From Beverwykella pulmonaria (Eukaryota > Ascomycota > Dothideomycetes > Pleosporales > Melanommataceae), in contig BCHH01000016.1 in the NCBI GenBank assembly GCA_001599595.1, forward strand, positions 801,901-865,900: 64,000 nt of DNA, given 5' to 3'. The notes beneath the pieces are model-generated. The model worked only from the letters and a program-made list of their open reading frames with translations, did not search any database and had not been told where the DNA came from. Made by a program: the position numbers and the translations under genes. Below, one piece after another: positions 21,124 to 30,682 of the stretch. The stretch's first letter is position 1; each line of letters begins with the position of its first letter.

Positions 21124-21550
21124 TGTAACGGCGCAGGATATCAGGACGATCGGATTCGGGTGCGAATCACTACCGAGGCATATGGGAGTGCACGAGTGAG
21201 AACGAAATACCCAAGATTGAATTGACACCTATAGGCCGGGTACGAAAGGATATTCAAAAGCTGCCTGATCTAACTAACGACACGACTGGTTTATATACAC
21301 GAAGAGAGATGAGAAAGAACAAAGCCGAGGTACTATAGGTTCGGATAAGGACCCGTATCGGAGTTGCATCAGGCGCTGGTCAGGAACCGAGGTAATACAG
21401 GTTCGGGTATGGATCGAGCCTGTATCGGAGTTGAGTGGGGAGCAGGTCGGGAACCGAAGTCCTAGCGGTTCGGGTAGGGATAGGATCTGTATCGGGATCG
21501 GGCAGGGAGCGGCTCGGTCACGTGATGGAACGATTGTTCGAATCGTTACA
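21124..21550 (+). mobile_element. Solo LTR nested in the large transposon
   Basis: This 427-bp insert starts TGTAACG and ends CGTTACA (TG...CA with inverted tips) and is flanked by a 5-bp duplication CGTGT (21119-21123 and 21551-21555), the hallmark of an LTR retrotransposon. No internal coding region is left, so it is a solo LTR from LTR-LTR recombination. A TATA-like TTTATATACACG (about 21290) sets the orientation as plus. Its base composition (many CGG, GGTTCGGG and CACGTGAC words) differs sharply from the AT-rich surroundings and shows no RIP, so it probably inserted after the host element had been mutated. Confidence 0.88.
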
Positions 21551-22186
21551 CGTGTGGTATTAGCAGGTATTAGTTGAGTATTATGCTAATTAGCTAGTAA
21601 TTGTGGCTAGGTTAAATTAAGTGCAGGTGTTATGGAGTTTTAGTGTGTTTGTGTGAAGCTAACTTAATAATTCACCCTAGCAAAATTTTAGGTAAAAGGC
21701 AAACAGAGAAAGTGCTTCGCGCTTTATTACCAAAACTTAACTTCTAGCTATTATTAAGACCTCTCTAAAACTGCGTAACGTTGCCAGTTAGAATCTGCTA
21801 ATAATACAAGTATTAGGCTGGGTATTAGTCTTCATGCAAGTAAGTAGCTTTAGAATATATTCTTAGTTTGTAATCTCTAACTAATTGTTAGATTTTGTTT
21901 TTTCTAGCTTTATTACAATTGGCTTTGCTTTGCAATAAGCAGAGAATCAGGACTAATAGTATTAGACTAGGTATTAGTTAAGAATTTCTCGCATTTTTTT
22001 CTACCTTTACCTGTTATCTCACCTTCACCTTCACCTTCACCTACCTAACTTTTTACTATTCTGAAACCTTTATATCTTCTCTTTAGCAACTAACCTTCTT
22101 CCTCTACCACTTACTTTTTGCGTTAATTGTCAACTCCTGTTTGTTGCAACTAAATTACTATTACTGTCTATTATATCTACACTATT

Positions 22187-22880
22187 ATAGCAAGAACTTG
22201 CCCTCCCAATCACCCACTTGGAGCAACTAGTAATCTTAGTATTAGTACTAGTATTAGCTATTTGCTAATAGCTGTTTTAGCCTTTGGCAGGAAGATTGCT
22301 ACCAAATCACCACACAAGTCTGCACCTAAAAAGCCTGCTAAACGCAAGAACATTTTGTATAATAAGAATGCCGTTAAAGCACCTGTCTACCGTGGAGCTA
22401 CCACTAGTAGACCTAAGAAGGTAAAAGCAAGGCCTGGTCGTAAGTTCTATGTATAGTATTATCTAAATTTTTAACTAATACTAGTATTAGGCTCTGCTCT
22501 CCGTAAGATCTAACACTACTAGTAATGCATTAGCACTCTCATCCCAAAAACCCAATTCATTCGCCTTGTTTATAAAATTCTAGAGGATTTCCAAAATACT
22601 AAAGGCAAAAAACTTATCAAACAGTTCTAATTAAATGCACTCACTGCTTTGCAAGAGGCAGCTAAGGCATTTATAACTATATGCTTAACAGGTATGCTAA
22701 TATCATCTTTAGTATTAATCTAGTATTGTTCTAATAACTTCAGCTTGCAACTTGTCTACTATTTACACTAAGCAGGTTACCATCCAGCAGAAGGACTTCC
22801 AACATGCTTTCTAGATTGCTAATATTCTCAGCAACTATGTCTAGATCATCCGCGATCACCGCTCAAAGCATCATCAGTAG
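22187..22880 (+). pseudogene. Divergent histone H3-like gene 2 in the transposon
   Basis: Four exons (22187-22229, 22281-22439, 22491-22691, 22744-22880) join with exact phase to 180 codons including the stop. The start reads ATA GCA AGA ACT: a mutated ATG followed by ART, as in the H3 start MART. RKIATKSPHKSAPKKPAKRK parallels the H3 tail RKQLATKAARKSAP. After RPG comes SALRKI-HY against VALREIRRYQ, then TLIPKTQFIRLVYKILEDF against LLIRKLPFQRLVREIAQDF, LNALTALQEAAKAFI, and ACNLSTIYTKQVTIQQKDF against DTNLAAIHAKRVTIMPKDI. Stops replace Gln codons. Introns 2 and 3 lie at the same places as in gene 1 (after the RPG-equivalent and before the NL motif). An alternative stop at 22842-22844 would shorten the tail. 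The Lys4 position of H3 is not conserved (MARTC). Confidence 0.9.
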
Positions 22881-23330
22881 ATAAATAAGGCGCAATCCTC
22901 AACTAGCAATATGGGTGTTAGTAAGTATTAGGCTATATATTGGTGTCTGCGAGGAGATATCTAAGCATACAACTAGTTCTAGTTTCTGACTTTGGGGACA
23001 GGCATTGGGCAGGTATCAGACAGGTAGAGCTGAGGAATTGGTTGATTTGGCACTACTTACAGTTTTTCATAGTCTAAATATAATAGTCTACTTACTTTTA
23101 AACATTACAAATGCAAGGACACCATAAGATATTCTAGCTTTAAACCTCGCTCTGTATTGTCAAACTTATTTACAAACATGTGGTCTATTTAACACAGTAT
23201 TAGCCACAGTATTAGTTCTTTTAAGTTTAGTGTACAAGTGTTGGAGCATTATTATTTATGTTTTAATTGTCTACTTGATTTATACTTAATATGATTTAAT
23301 TATTGAAATAATTTTTAGGTGTGCATGTAT

Positions 23331-23438
23331 TTGTTGATTTTGCATTGTGCGTTTTGAGTTTTGAGTTTTGATTTTCCTCGCTTGAATTGTTGCCGGTTTG
23401 CTCATATCCGCTTTCCGTACTCATATCCGCTTTCCGTA
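23331..23438 (-). repeat. Right terminal inverted repeat with duplicated 19-bp tip
   Basis: Read from the right end, the 19-mer TACGGAAAGCGGATATGAG occurs twice in tandem, then the remaining 70 bp match the left repeat exactly. The extra copy makes this TIR 108 bp. The target duplication TCTAAG follows the outer copy, so the outer copy belonged to the inserted element. Confidence 0.92.
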
Positions 23439-23783
23439 TCTAAGTCGTGAAGGTGAGAAAGGAGTATGAGAAATAAAGTCTGCGAGATTGTAAAAGAGAT
23501 TTCTACAGAGTGAAAGTCGAAAACAGAAAGGATACGGGCAATTCAATTCATCCTCGTCTTACGTTGACAAATCGTCAATGCGATTAGATCGGAAATGGTT
23601 TATAGATGGGACGCTTGAATAATGAATTCATTTGAAGCGAATGTCTGCTCTCATTTTTATGTACAGCATTAAACTCTCCTTCCAGTGGCACTTGGTAGCC
23701 TTCGATGCCAATATGCGGGTCCATTGGCGGCAATCAACAATTGGGATGGTCTGTGATCTGTTCATCGACGTCAGAATTATTCT

Positions 23784-24354
23784 CTAGCATAAAGCAAACC
23801 GCGTGCTGACCAGTTCGCATCGAGAATCTTCAGTATCTTCGTTCCAATCCAGAGCGCAATGTGCTCCGTAGCCACTAACAAATTATATCAGCTACCTCGT
23901 CATCGCAAACAAGCAAATGGGTCAATCGTACCATCCGTTATCCGAGGACGTGTATACTACACCATTTTTGATTTGGACGTAATAGCCAGTGCCCTAGAAA
24001 ACATAAATTAGCTATCAATGATACGGCAAGTACAGGTAAAAACGTACTACTGATGCTGGAGACTGCACAGATCTAGAACAAATTAAGTATCGCCGTGTTA
24101 CTCTAATCCTCAACGAGGGAACCTACGTCTCCCAATCTCCCGAAAGAACACCAGTGCAAAATTTGTATCCGTGTCCTTCCGTGAAGCAAACTTCGAATGT
24201 CGCTCCGCCATATGAGTCCTCGCCTTCCTACACAGGGTTAAGTTTAAGAAGTCATAGATTGTAGCAGAGTTCCTACGGTGACTACGATATTGTCCGCCAC
24301 ACCCAGGGTGAGGGCGCTTATGAGCACTGTGAAGACGGCGGAGAAACGCATCAT
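23784..24354 (-). CDS. Small secreted six-cysteine protein (candidate effector)
   Basis: Five short exons (24354-24277, 24227-24127, 24072-24051, 23993-23932, 23874-23784) joined by GT-AG introns of about 50-57 nt keep frame throughout and give 117 residues. The second codon is also Met. Residues 1-20 form a signal peptide (RFSAVFTVLISALTLGVA). The mature protein has six Cys (40, 50, 88, 94, 107, 117), the last being the final residue, suggesting three disulfides. No domain is recognised. Using the alternative donor three bases downstream of exon 3 would add one Val. A TATA box (24416-24423) is 62 bp before the start. Size, Cys content and position 340 bp from a RIP-mutated transposon are typical of fungal secreted effectors, but an effector role is inference. 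No RIP stops are present. Confidence 0.78.
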
Positions 24355-24415
24355 TGAATATTTCGAAAGTAAGATGGATGGTTGGATCAGGGTGTCCGCC
24401 ATGGACTTTGTGGGC

Positions 24416-24423
24416 TTTATATA
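24416..24423 (-). promoter_or_regulatory. TATA box of the small secreted protein gene
   Basis: TATATAAA on the minus strand, 62 bp upstream of the first ATG of the gene at 23784-24354. Confidence 0.6.
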
Positions 24424-24435
24424 CTCTAATAAATT

Positions 24436-25233
24436 CCCCACTAAGTACGATGGAGCGGTACTCCGTTCTACAACGAGTCAATTTGACATACTACACGACA
24501 GTACGACGTGGTCTTTACGCGGGACCTAATTCCAATTGGTCAACGAAGAATGATCCTTAGGCTAGAGAACAACGGGGCAACGCGAAGTCAGCCTTGTGAG
24601 AAAGTCGAGGTTTGAATGACCCAGCCATCTGTTCAAAGAACTATGCATGAAAGACGACAAAATATACGCTCTTCACTTGTTTGCTGCACCTAAGTCGTGG
24701 AAGCACTGTTATGTTACCTGCGATACTCTATTTAGATTGATGGGATATTGAAGTCTACATTCTTCCTCCACCGAATTACACATGCACATTTGCAGTAAGC
24801 CGTAGAAGGATCTCGACCGAATTGCATATACAAAAACCCTCGTGATATTTGTTTATTCCAATAAGAATCCTTCCCTGCATATGTAGGTCAATGTTGTGGT
24901 ACGTCTAGGCCTCCCATTCGAGAGTGCGATCGATTTAATTGATCTTAAAAGTCAGCTCCGACGATGTCGGCGGAGACAATATAAACAAGCGGAAGCGTAT
25001 CCGCTTTCGATGTTTGTGCCAAGGTAATTGGATGAATCTGGGGGGTATCGCACTGCAACCTTGATAACCCACGTAAGCTCTTGAACCGGTAGGAACAACC
25101 TTCTAAAAGTCTATCCACATTTTAAATAACTTCGCATCGCGTTATCTTCCTCTCACATACATCACATACAATACACATCTTGACACCTTTTCCCTCCACA
25201 CTTCTGCTTACATTACCTATAGTGGCTACAAGC
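24436..25233. other. Intergenic, no gene seen
   Basis: Short open frames only. Lies between the 5' side of the secreted protein gene and the 3' end of the next minus-strand gene. Confidence 0.5.
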
Positions 25234-27776
25234 CTACAAGATAAGATACCACCGACCTTCCTGCTTGCCGGTCTGCGCAACTGCACACGTAAAACAACAA
25301 TCCGGAGCTCGAACCATGACTCTAGTCTGCATGTCTCTGTGCTCAAGGATGCTGATCAAGGCCCGCCATCTTGCTGGCGGGCTGCCAGCGGTCAGACAGA
25401 TCCTAAAGTTCCCCAAGTCTTCCATCGACCCTTGATCACCAAAACCTTTGAGGGCACTCCAACCCGGCTGAAGCTTAATCTTCTGCCCCAGAACGGCAGG
25501 ATGAGGACATTGCTTCGTATTGACTGACATCCACAACGCCGACCAAAGTTCATTGTATCCAGTCCGGCGGATCTTAAATGTTGGAACAGACAAGTCTTGC
25601 GTTGCCACAGGGCGAAGGCTGCTCGAAGTTTCCGCTGTCTCCGAATAGAAGCGTAAGGTGACAACTAGGCAGTCGTCACGTTCGCCAACCTGTGGCTTAC
25701 CAGCAGTGACTTTCGTTGCGCAGGAAAGAGAAATGCTATCGCCTGCGTAGCCAACCCTGTTCCATACTTCGTATTCACGAGTACTACGAGGACCATCTAG
25801 AACACGGTGTCTCCAGATACCGTTGCGCCAGGGAACACCACGCTTGATCGAGATTTTGCCGCGCTCTGGAAGATAAGTCAGCTCCACATTCTTGCCATTT
25901 GCCGCTTCTCGAACAATGACGCTGGCTACAGTTCGACTCACCGACATAGCTTGGGTCAGCATCGCCAAACGTGTTTACGCAAACGCTCCAACCGCGGTCG
26001 CTGAGCAGTGCCGTAGTCTGCAAATCCGGATCTGCACCGGTTTGTCCAACCATCATGAGTGCAATAATTTGCAACCAGACATCTTCTTTGACGGTGATCG
26101 GGGCTGTTCCGTTCCAGGTAGACACCGCCATGCTCAAATCAGATCGTCCCACCAGATTGCTCAATTCACATATGGGCATGTCAGCACATGCATTGAGATC
26201 GGTAACATGAGCGAACGCCAGTATCAGCACACTCAACTGCATCGCAAGAAGACGTAGACGCGGCCACGCCGTATCTGCTTCACTCCACTGTCCGTCTGGG
26301 CCCCATTCTTTCAGAATTGTATCAATGCACTGTGGAGCATCTTCGATATCATAGAACCCTTTCCCAGCATACTCAACGGAGGCATACTCTTCAACAAGCT
26401 GAGTTGATAATTGCTTTGCGCTGAGACTGAACAAAAATCTTGCGGCCTCGAAAATACTCTCTTTTTTAACTGGGTATGGAAGTGGGTCCGGGATGTCTTC
26501 GCTTTCATCAGAGCCGTCTAGATCGGAATGGTTCAGCAGTTGTTCGTCACCGTTTAATTCATATTGTACTCCCGGTGGTGCTACGTGCAAGTTTGTCGCA
26601 ATACACAGACTAAAGCTGCAAGTTATAATGGCCATCTCTTTCATCACACGGTCTCTACCTGTTTGCTTAGGAAGAGCTTTGTCGAGGATACGATAGGCAA
26701 GTCCTTTAGCTGGTGCCTTGAAAGTGGCATCAATGGCGTCTTCGTCTGGATCCGCTTTCAAGCTGAATAGCTGTTCTTTATTCGATGTGGAGAGGAGCGT
26801 GATTGAAGGTTCCCTGAATACTGGCTCGCTCATTGGGTTATCATCTGGGTAATAAGTGCAGACGTCAATGAAGATGCACTCGCTCCCTTTGGGTTGATTT
26901 GGCGGAAAGAGGACTTCTCTGGCTTTACCATCTTCCCATAGGCGTACCAGTACCGGCAAGCCATGTAGTAGGTATGCCCAGGCTACCATATTACAAATGC
27001 CCCGAGGTGTTTCGATTGCGATGTACCTATCCTTAGGTAACTTCTGTGCGATCGGAAGCATAGGGATAAGACCATGGAGTATCGTTTGCGGTATGGTCTC
27101 ATAGATAGCGTCGTCTTCAAGACCCAGTGATATCGCCACCGCAAGCAATTGTTGTCGCCAGCTGAACTTCTCTGTCTGGTCTTCACAAGCTTGTAGCATA
27201 CCACGGACGCTTCCCATATTGGGCGGTGCTCGGTCTGGAGGCTTATTATGTGGTGCGTCTTCGGCCACCTTCTCACAGTACCTGGTAATAGCAGCTGCGA
27301 GACTATTGCGCTCATGTGTAGACACCAGGAAAGACACTGGAGCATGTCAGTGTCACTTTCTTGTGTGTATTGCTACCTTCCACGGAGGTGCTCACGCTGT
27401 ATCACGGTGGAGAGATAGTGCGGCTCTGTCAGGGCTCTGTTGACAGTCGGGCCCGCGCCGTGAAATAGACCAATACCGTCATGACAAGGTTCGAGACCGT
27501 TTGATTGGGACATAACGGTTCTAAAGGAAGACGCGATCCCGTGTTGAATCAAAGAGCGTCCAAACATCTGGGCAAGGTCTTCTTCAACTACAATATCCGA
27601 GCCCGCATTCTACAAAACGTCAGCGAGTCGTGTTTCTTCCCGAGTAAGTTACGATATACCTGCAAGTCTCTGGCAAGGCTCATTGCTGCCTCGTACGTCT
27701 TCCCCGCAACCTCCAACGCCAACGGAACCAGTCTCGTCAGTTCGACAGACAATGAGAATTGACTCTGCATGGCCAA
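25234..27776 (-). CDS. Fungal protein of unknown function, 785 aa
   Basis: Four exons (27776-27660, 27609-27396, 27336-25942, 25865-25234) with GT-AG introns in phase give 785 residues. The sequence belongs to a family I recall as common in Pezizomycotina genomes, often near HET-type genes, without a known function. Recognisable blocks are LTEPHYLSTVIQLSFLVSTH near the N-terminus, ETPRGICNMVAWAYLLHGL in the middle, DRGWSVCVNTFGDADPSYV before the last intron, RGVPWRNGIWRHRVLDGP just after it, and a conserved C-terminus (CCFTCAVAQ ... GRWYLIL). No catalytic motif, signal peptide or clear membrane segment is seen. The start could be residue 3 (second Met). No lesions are apparent, so the gene is probably intact. 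Confidence 0.8.
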
Positions 27777-28094
27777 CTGTTCTAAGCGTGTAGTATTTCT
27801 GATTGTTGGGGTCTTCGCTATCGTGTGAGGCTAGGAAGCCGCGTCTCAACATAGTCGAGGTCGGAAAGCCCAACGTGGCTGAGTCTAGAAGGCGAGGAGT
27901 CTGCCCCCAGCTGCAATTGACGCAGCTCGGTTGATGTGTAACCAATCAAGATCGAGTAGTGAGCTGGACATAAAAACAACTTAGAAGTGCTCTTTGCTAA
28001 CCATACCACAATGTTGCCTGTCATGCTAATTCCAGCCGCTCAAGGTTTCCGAGATGAATAGTCAAAGCTCCAGTAGCAACAAGTGCCTCCATCT
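27777..28094. other. Intergenic, no gene seen
   Basis: Upstream region of the 785-aa protein gene. Overlapping minus-strand frames here have no recognisable content. Confidence 0.4.
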
Positions 28095-29310
28095 TCAACT
28101 CTCCCACCCCCTTTTCGCGCTCACAAAACCCTCGCCACGCTTGACATCCTCCAAAGCGCTTCCATCAAACTCCAACTCACCATGCTTAATCTTGCCTTCC
28201 ATTACGCCCCACCAAGCGAAGCCGTATTGTATCCACAGTTCTCCCTCGCTTACTTCATGCCTGCTAATAGGGTTGAGAAGCGGATTATAATTTTCCTCGA
28301 GCGATTCACCGGGCGGACTGCACACAGTCACCCAAGAGTCGCACGATCCTGAAAATGTATATACTTCACTTGTAGCATCCGGACTAGCCGCGCCGTACGG
28401 CCTTAACACAGTCGTAACGGTGCCACTTATGCTGGAAATGTTAGTATACGCACCATGCGGTACGTGGGCACTAACAGCACCTGACAGCGATGAGATCTGT
28501 GTTCGATGTGTATAGACTTGTGTGGTGGGCCACACGACATAAACGAAACCAATGCGCACTGAGTCAGATAAAGTCGAGATGGAAATACTCTTCGGATCGA
28601 ATGGTACACCATCAGTGAGCCGCGGACAAATAAATCCGCCAATACCGCCTTCTTCGTTGCGGAGCTAGAGGTTCTCGTCTGGAATGTACCAGCCAAAGAT
28701 GGCCCCAGAGATTGAACTTAAGGAGACGTTGTGTGCGATTAGAGGATCATTGTAGGGGAAGCTGGCGCCCCACCACGTGTCGCCGTGTGATGTATGTATT
28801 CGTAAGTTGTTGACCTCTCAGCCAAGGTAAGTTTCGAAGCTGATGTTGAGAATACTAGTTTAGATGTCAAACTAATCTAATGAGCGTCTAGGCCATGGTC
28901 GGAGGAGTTCCAGTATCTGAATCTCAGTGCAAACGTCGCTGTCGTTTTTAAAGACGTAGTCCATATTGAGCACAGAGTCTGACTTGTGCAAGTGAACGTT
29001 TTCGAGGTCCTCCCCGTTGCTGGAGCGAATAGTAACGTGGACCTCCATGCCAGAATCTTGGGGGAAATCTCCTCGGTCAACAGTAACCTCACCTCGGAGG
29101 CTTTTGCGGTATTCGGAAACAGAAATGTCCAGTAGTTGCCATCGGTTCGCGGCTGCGTCGTCACTCGTGAAGTTGAAGCCGAACTGGAGTTTCTTGAAGG
29201 CAATGATGGACGGATAGCCCTTACGTTGAATTCCTGCCTGCATGCTGTGAAGAGAGAAATCCTGTTGGAGAAACAGGGCTGTGTTATTGAAGATTTGAGG
29301 GTTTATGTCG
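28095..29310 (-). pseudogene. Fungal SGxIxG-repeat surface-type protein gene with stops
   Basis: On the minus strand the 5' part (about 29290-28872) reads NTALFLQQDFSLHSMQAGI, FGFNFTSDDAAANRWQLLDI and NVHLHKSDSVLNMDYVFKN. After a probable intron the second part reads HTSHGDTWWGASFPYNDPLI, AHNVSLSSISGAIFGWYIP, TQISSLSGAVSAHVPHGAY, NISSISGTVTTVLRPYGAAS and SEVYTFSGSCDSWVTVCSPP to a stop at 28095. The recurring SxSGxhxxxhxP units are seen in a group of fungal proteins with beta-solenoid-like repeats, often membrane-anchored. In-frame TGA (28818-28820) and TAG (28665-28667) interrupt the second part at positions that fit CGA and CAG precursors. The start is not resolved. Function unknown. Confidence 0.6.
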
Positions 29311-30102
29311 GAATATAAGCCAGGGGAGAGCCAGGTTGCTTAACAGCATAAGGATGAAATGGAGTAGTAGGAGGGAGTAACAGAAGAGGTACAGGTAGTG
29401 TCGCCATGGTCTCGTATAAAATCTGTGAGTCGATTCCTGGTGCTCGGTATCCTACTCAGCTTAGTTTACGCATTGGAAAATGGGGACGATTCTTACACTT
29501 GTAAGCTCCAAGTCACTTTTACGCCCCGTCCGTTCTCCCAGGAGCGGTTTCTTCTCGTCAATAACCTTAGCATTTACCATGCGGGGGCGACAAGTTATAT
29601 CTCTCGGAAAGTGCGAAAGAGACTAGGCTAGTCGCAGTTGTCATCAAGATAAGTCGTATCTAAGAATCAGTGTGAAAAGTTCAGGTAAGTCTTTGATGGA
29701 TACATGAGATGAAGTAGGAATATTTGACATGAAACTTTTGCGGTGCGCCGGCGCATTCGGGCTGTGTCGAGCTGTGCCGTGTGCCGCGCTGTTTCGGACA
29801 AGCTGCACGACGCCGCTTGCACCTCTGCCCTCGTGAAATCTCCTCCAAGGCATATCAGCCCCTGGAGGAAAGCTTCTCGAGTAGGTGTACAAGTTTACGA
29901 AGCACCTATCCTCCCTTGGATAGTGTCTTCTGCACTCATCTCAATGTACGACACAGTTACAAAGCGTGTTGACGAGCAACTTCAGGCGTGATAGAGTCGC
30001 TTGACATTAAACATGGTGTAGGTGATGGAATGACGACGGACAATCCACCCAGACTAAGGCAACACGCGGTTGACAAAATAAGCGAGACTCACAAAACCGT
30101 AT
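29311..30102. other. Mostly intergenic; possible lost 5' exons of the HAD-like gene
   Basis: No convincing exon is found. The stretch 29770-30090 has plus-strand open frames, but none carries the expected DxDGT-type nucleophile motif of a HAD hydrolase. Confidence 0.35.
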
Positions 30103-30570
30103 ATGTACCCCGCGTTGAGGAGATTGAGGGAGAGCGGGAAGTTTGTGCTTGGCGCGCTGTCGAATACTGTCGTTTACCCCAAGGGTGTAGTGGATGACGA
30201 AGGCGTGCCCTTCAATAAGTTTCTGCAACATAAGCCGGGTGGCTCATATGCGGGCGATAGTAAAGATATCAGGGATGCTTTTGAGGTGTTTGTTAGTAGT
30301 GCCTACGTTGGTGTGAGGAAACCGGACCCGGAGGCGTATAAGATGGCTATACGGGAATTGAATAGGTTTAGTAGAGAGAAAGGGCTGGGAGGGGTAAACG
30401 CGGAGGATGTACTCTTTTTGGATGATATTAGGGGCAATTTGAAGGGCGCGAAAAAAGTGGGGATGCGAACCATCAAGGTCAATTTGGGGAGGACAAGGGA
30501 TGCAGTTAGGGAATTGGAATCCGAGGTCGGAATACGGTTATTAGAGGATGAGGCGAGGAGTAAACTGTGA
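30103..30570 (+). CDS. HAD-superfamily hydrolase, C-terminal part
   Basis: The 155-residue frame covers the second half of a HAD-like hydrolase of the epoxide-hydrolase-N/phosphatase type. GKFVLGALSNT holds the motif II Ser/Thr, SSAYVGVRKPDPEAYKMAI the motif III Lys, and EDVLFLDDIRGNLKGAKKVG the motif IV acidic pair that coordinates Mg2+. The N-terminal ~100 residues with the nucleophile motif DxDGT are not in this frame. In-frame stops lie about 20 codons upstream, so the missing part is either in unrecognised upstream exons or lost. If complete it would hydrolyse a small phosphoester or haloacid. Treat as partial or possibly a pseudogene. Confidence 0.6.
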   Translation: MYPALRRLRESGKFVLGALSNTVVYPKGVVDDEGVPFNKFLQHKPGGSYAGDSKDIRDAFEVFVSSAYVGVRKPDPEAYKMAIRELNRFSREKGLGGVNAEDVLFLDDIRGNLKGAKKVGMRTIKVNLGRTRDAVRELESEVGIRLLEDEARSKL

Positions 30571-30682
30571 GGATATACTGTCTAGTTGTAAATACAAAAC
30601 GCCTGGTCTATAATGTCTGTCTAACCGACGACAACCACATATCATCCCATGCAACAATTCCGCAAGTCTTCAAACAAATCCA

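Larger units (their letters stand above)
11596..23438 (+). mobile_element. 11.84-kb integrase-type DNA transposon carrying two histone H3-like genes
   Basis: Both ends carry an inverted repeat beginning TACGGAAAGCGGATATGAG, and the element is flanked by a perfect 6-bp duplication TCTAAG (11590-11595 and 23439-23444). The first 89 bp of the left end match the right end exactly, after a second tandem copy of the terminal 19 bp on the right. The inside is AT-rich and RIP-damaged. Contents in order: integrase-type transposase (+), unknown gene B (+), H3-like gene 1 (-), unknown gene C (+), unknown gene D (-), a nested solo LTR, H3-like gene 2 (+). Retroviral-type integrases of DNA transposons commonly give 4-6-bp duplications, and 6 bp is the Maverick/Polinton value, but no DNA polymerase B, packaging ATPase or capsid gene is recognised. 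I do not know a described family with this content. Confidence 0.93.

Noticed and set aside
21124..21550. GC-rich island considered as a host gene or promoter inside the transposon
   Set aside because: No coding frame; TG...CA ends and the 5-bp duplication identify a solo LTR.
22262..22456. 64-codon free-standing basic peptide
   Set aside because: It is exon 2 of H3-like gene 2 extended into the flanking introns, not a separate gene.
11596..23438. Large element considered as a Starship or a Helitron
   Set aside because: It has TIRs and a 6-bp duplication and an integrase-type transposase; no tyrosine recombinase (DUF3435) or Rep/helicase is recognised.
24110..24481. 123-codon minus-strand frame over the small secreted protein gene
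   Set aside because: Out of frame with the signal peptide and crossing two introns of the five-exon gene.
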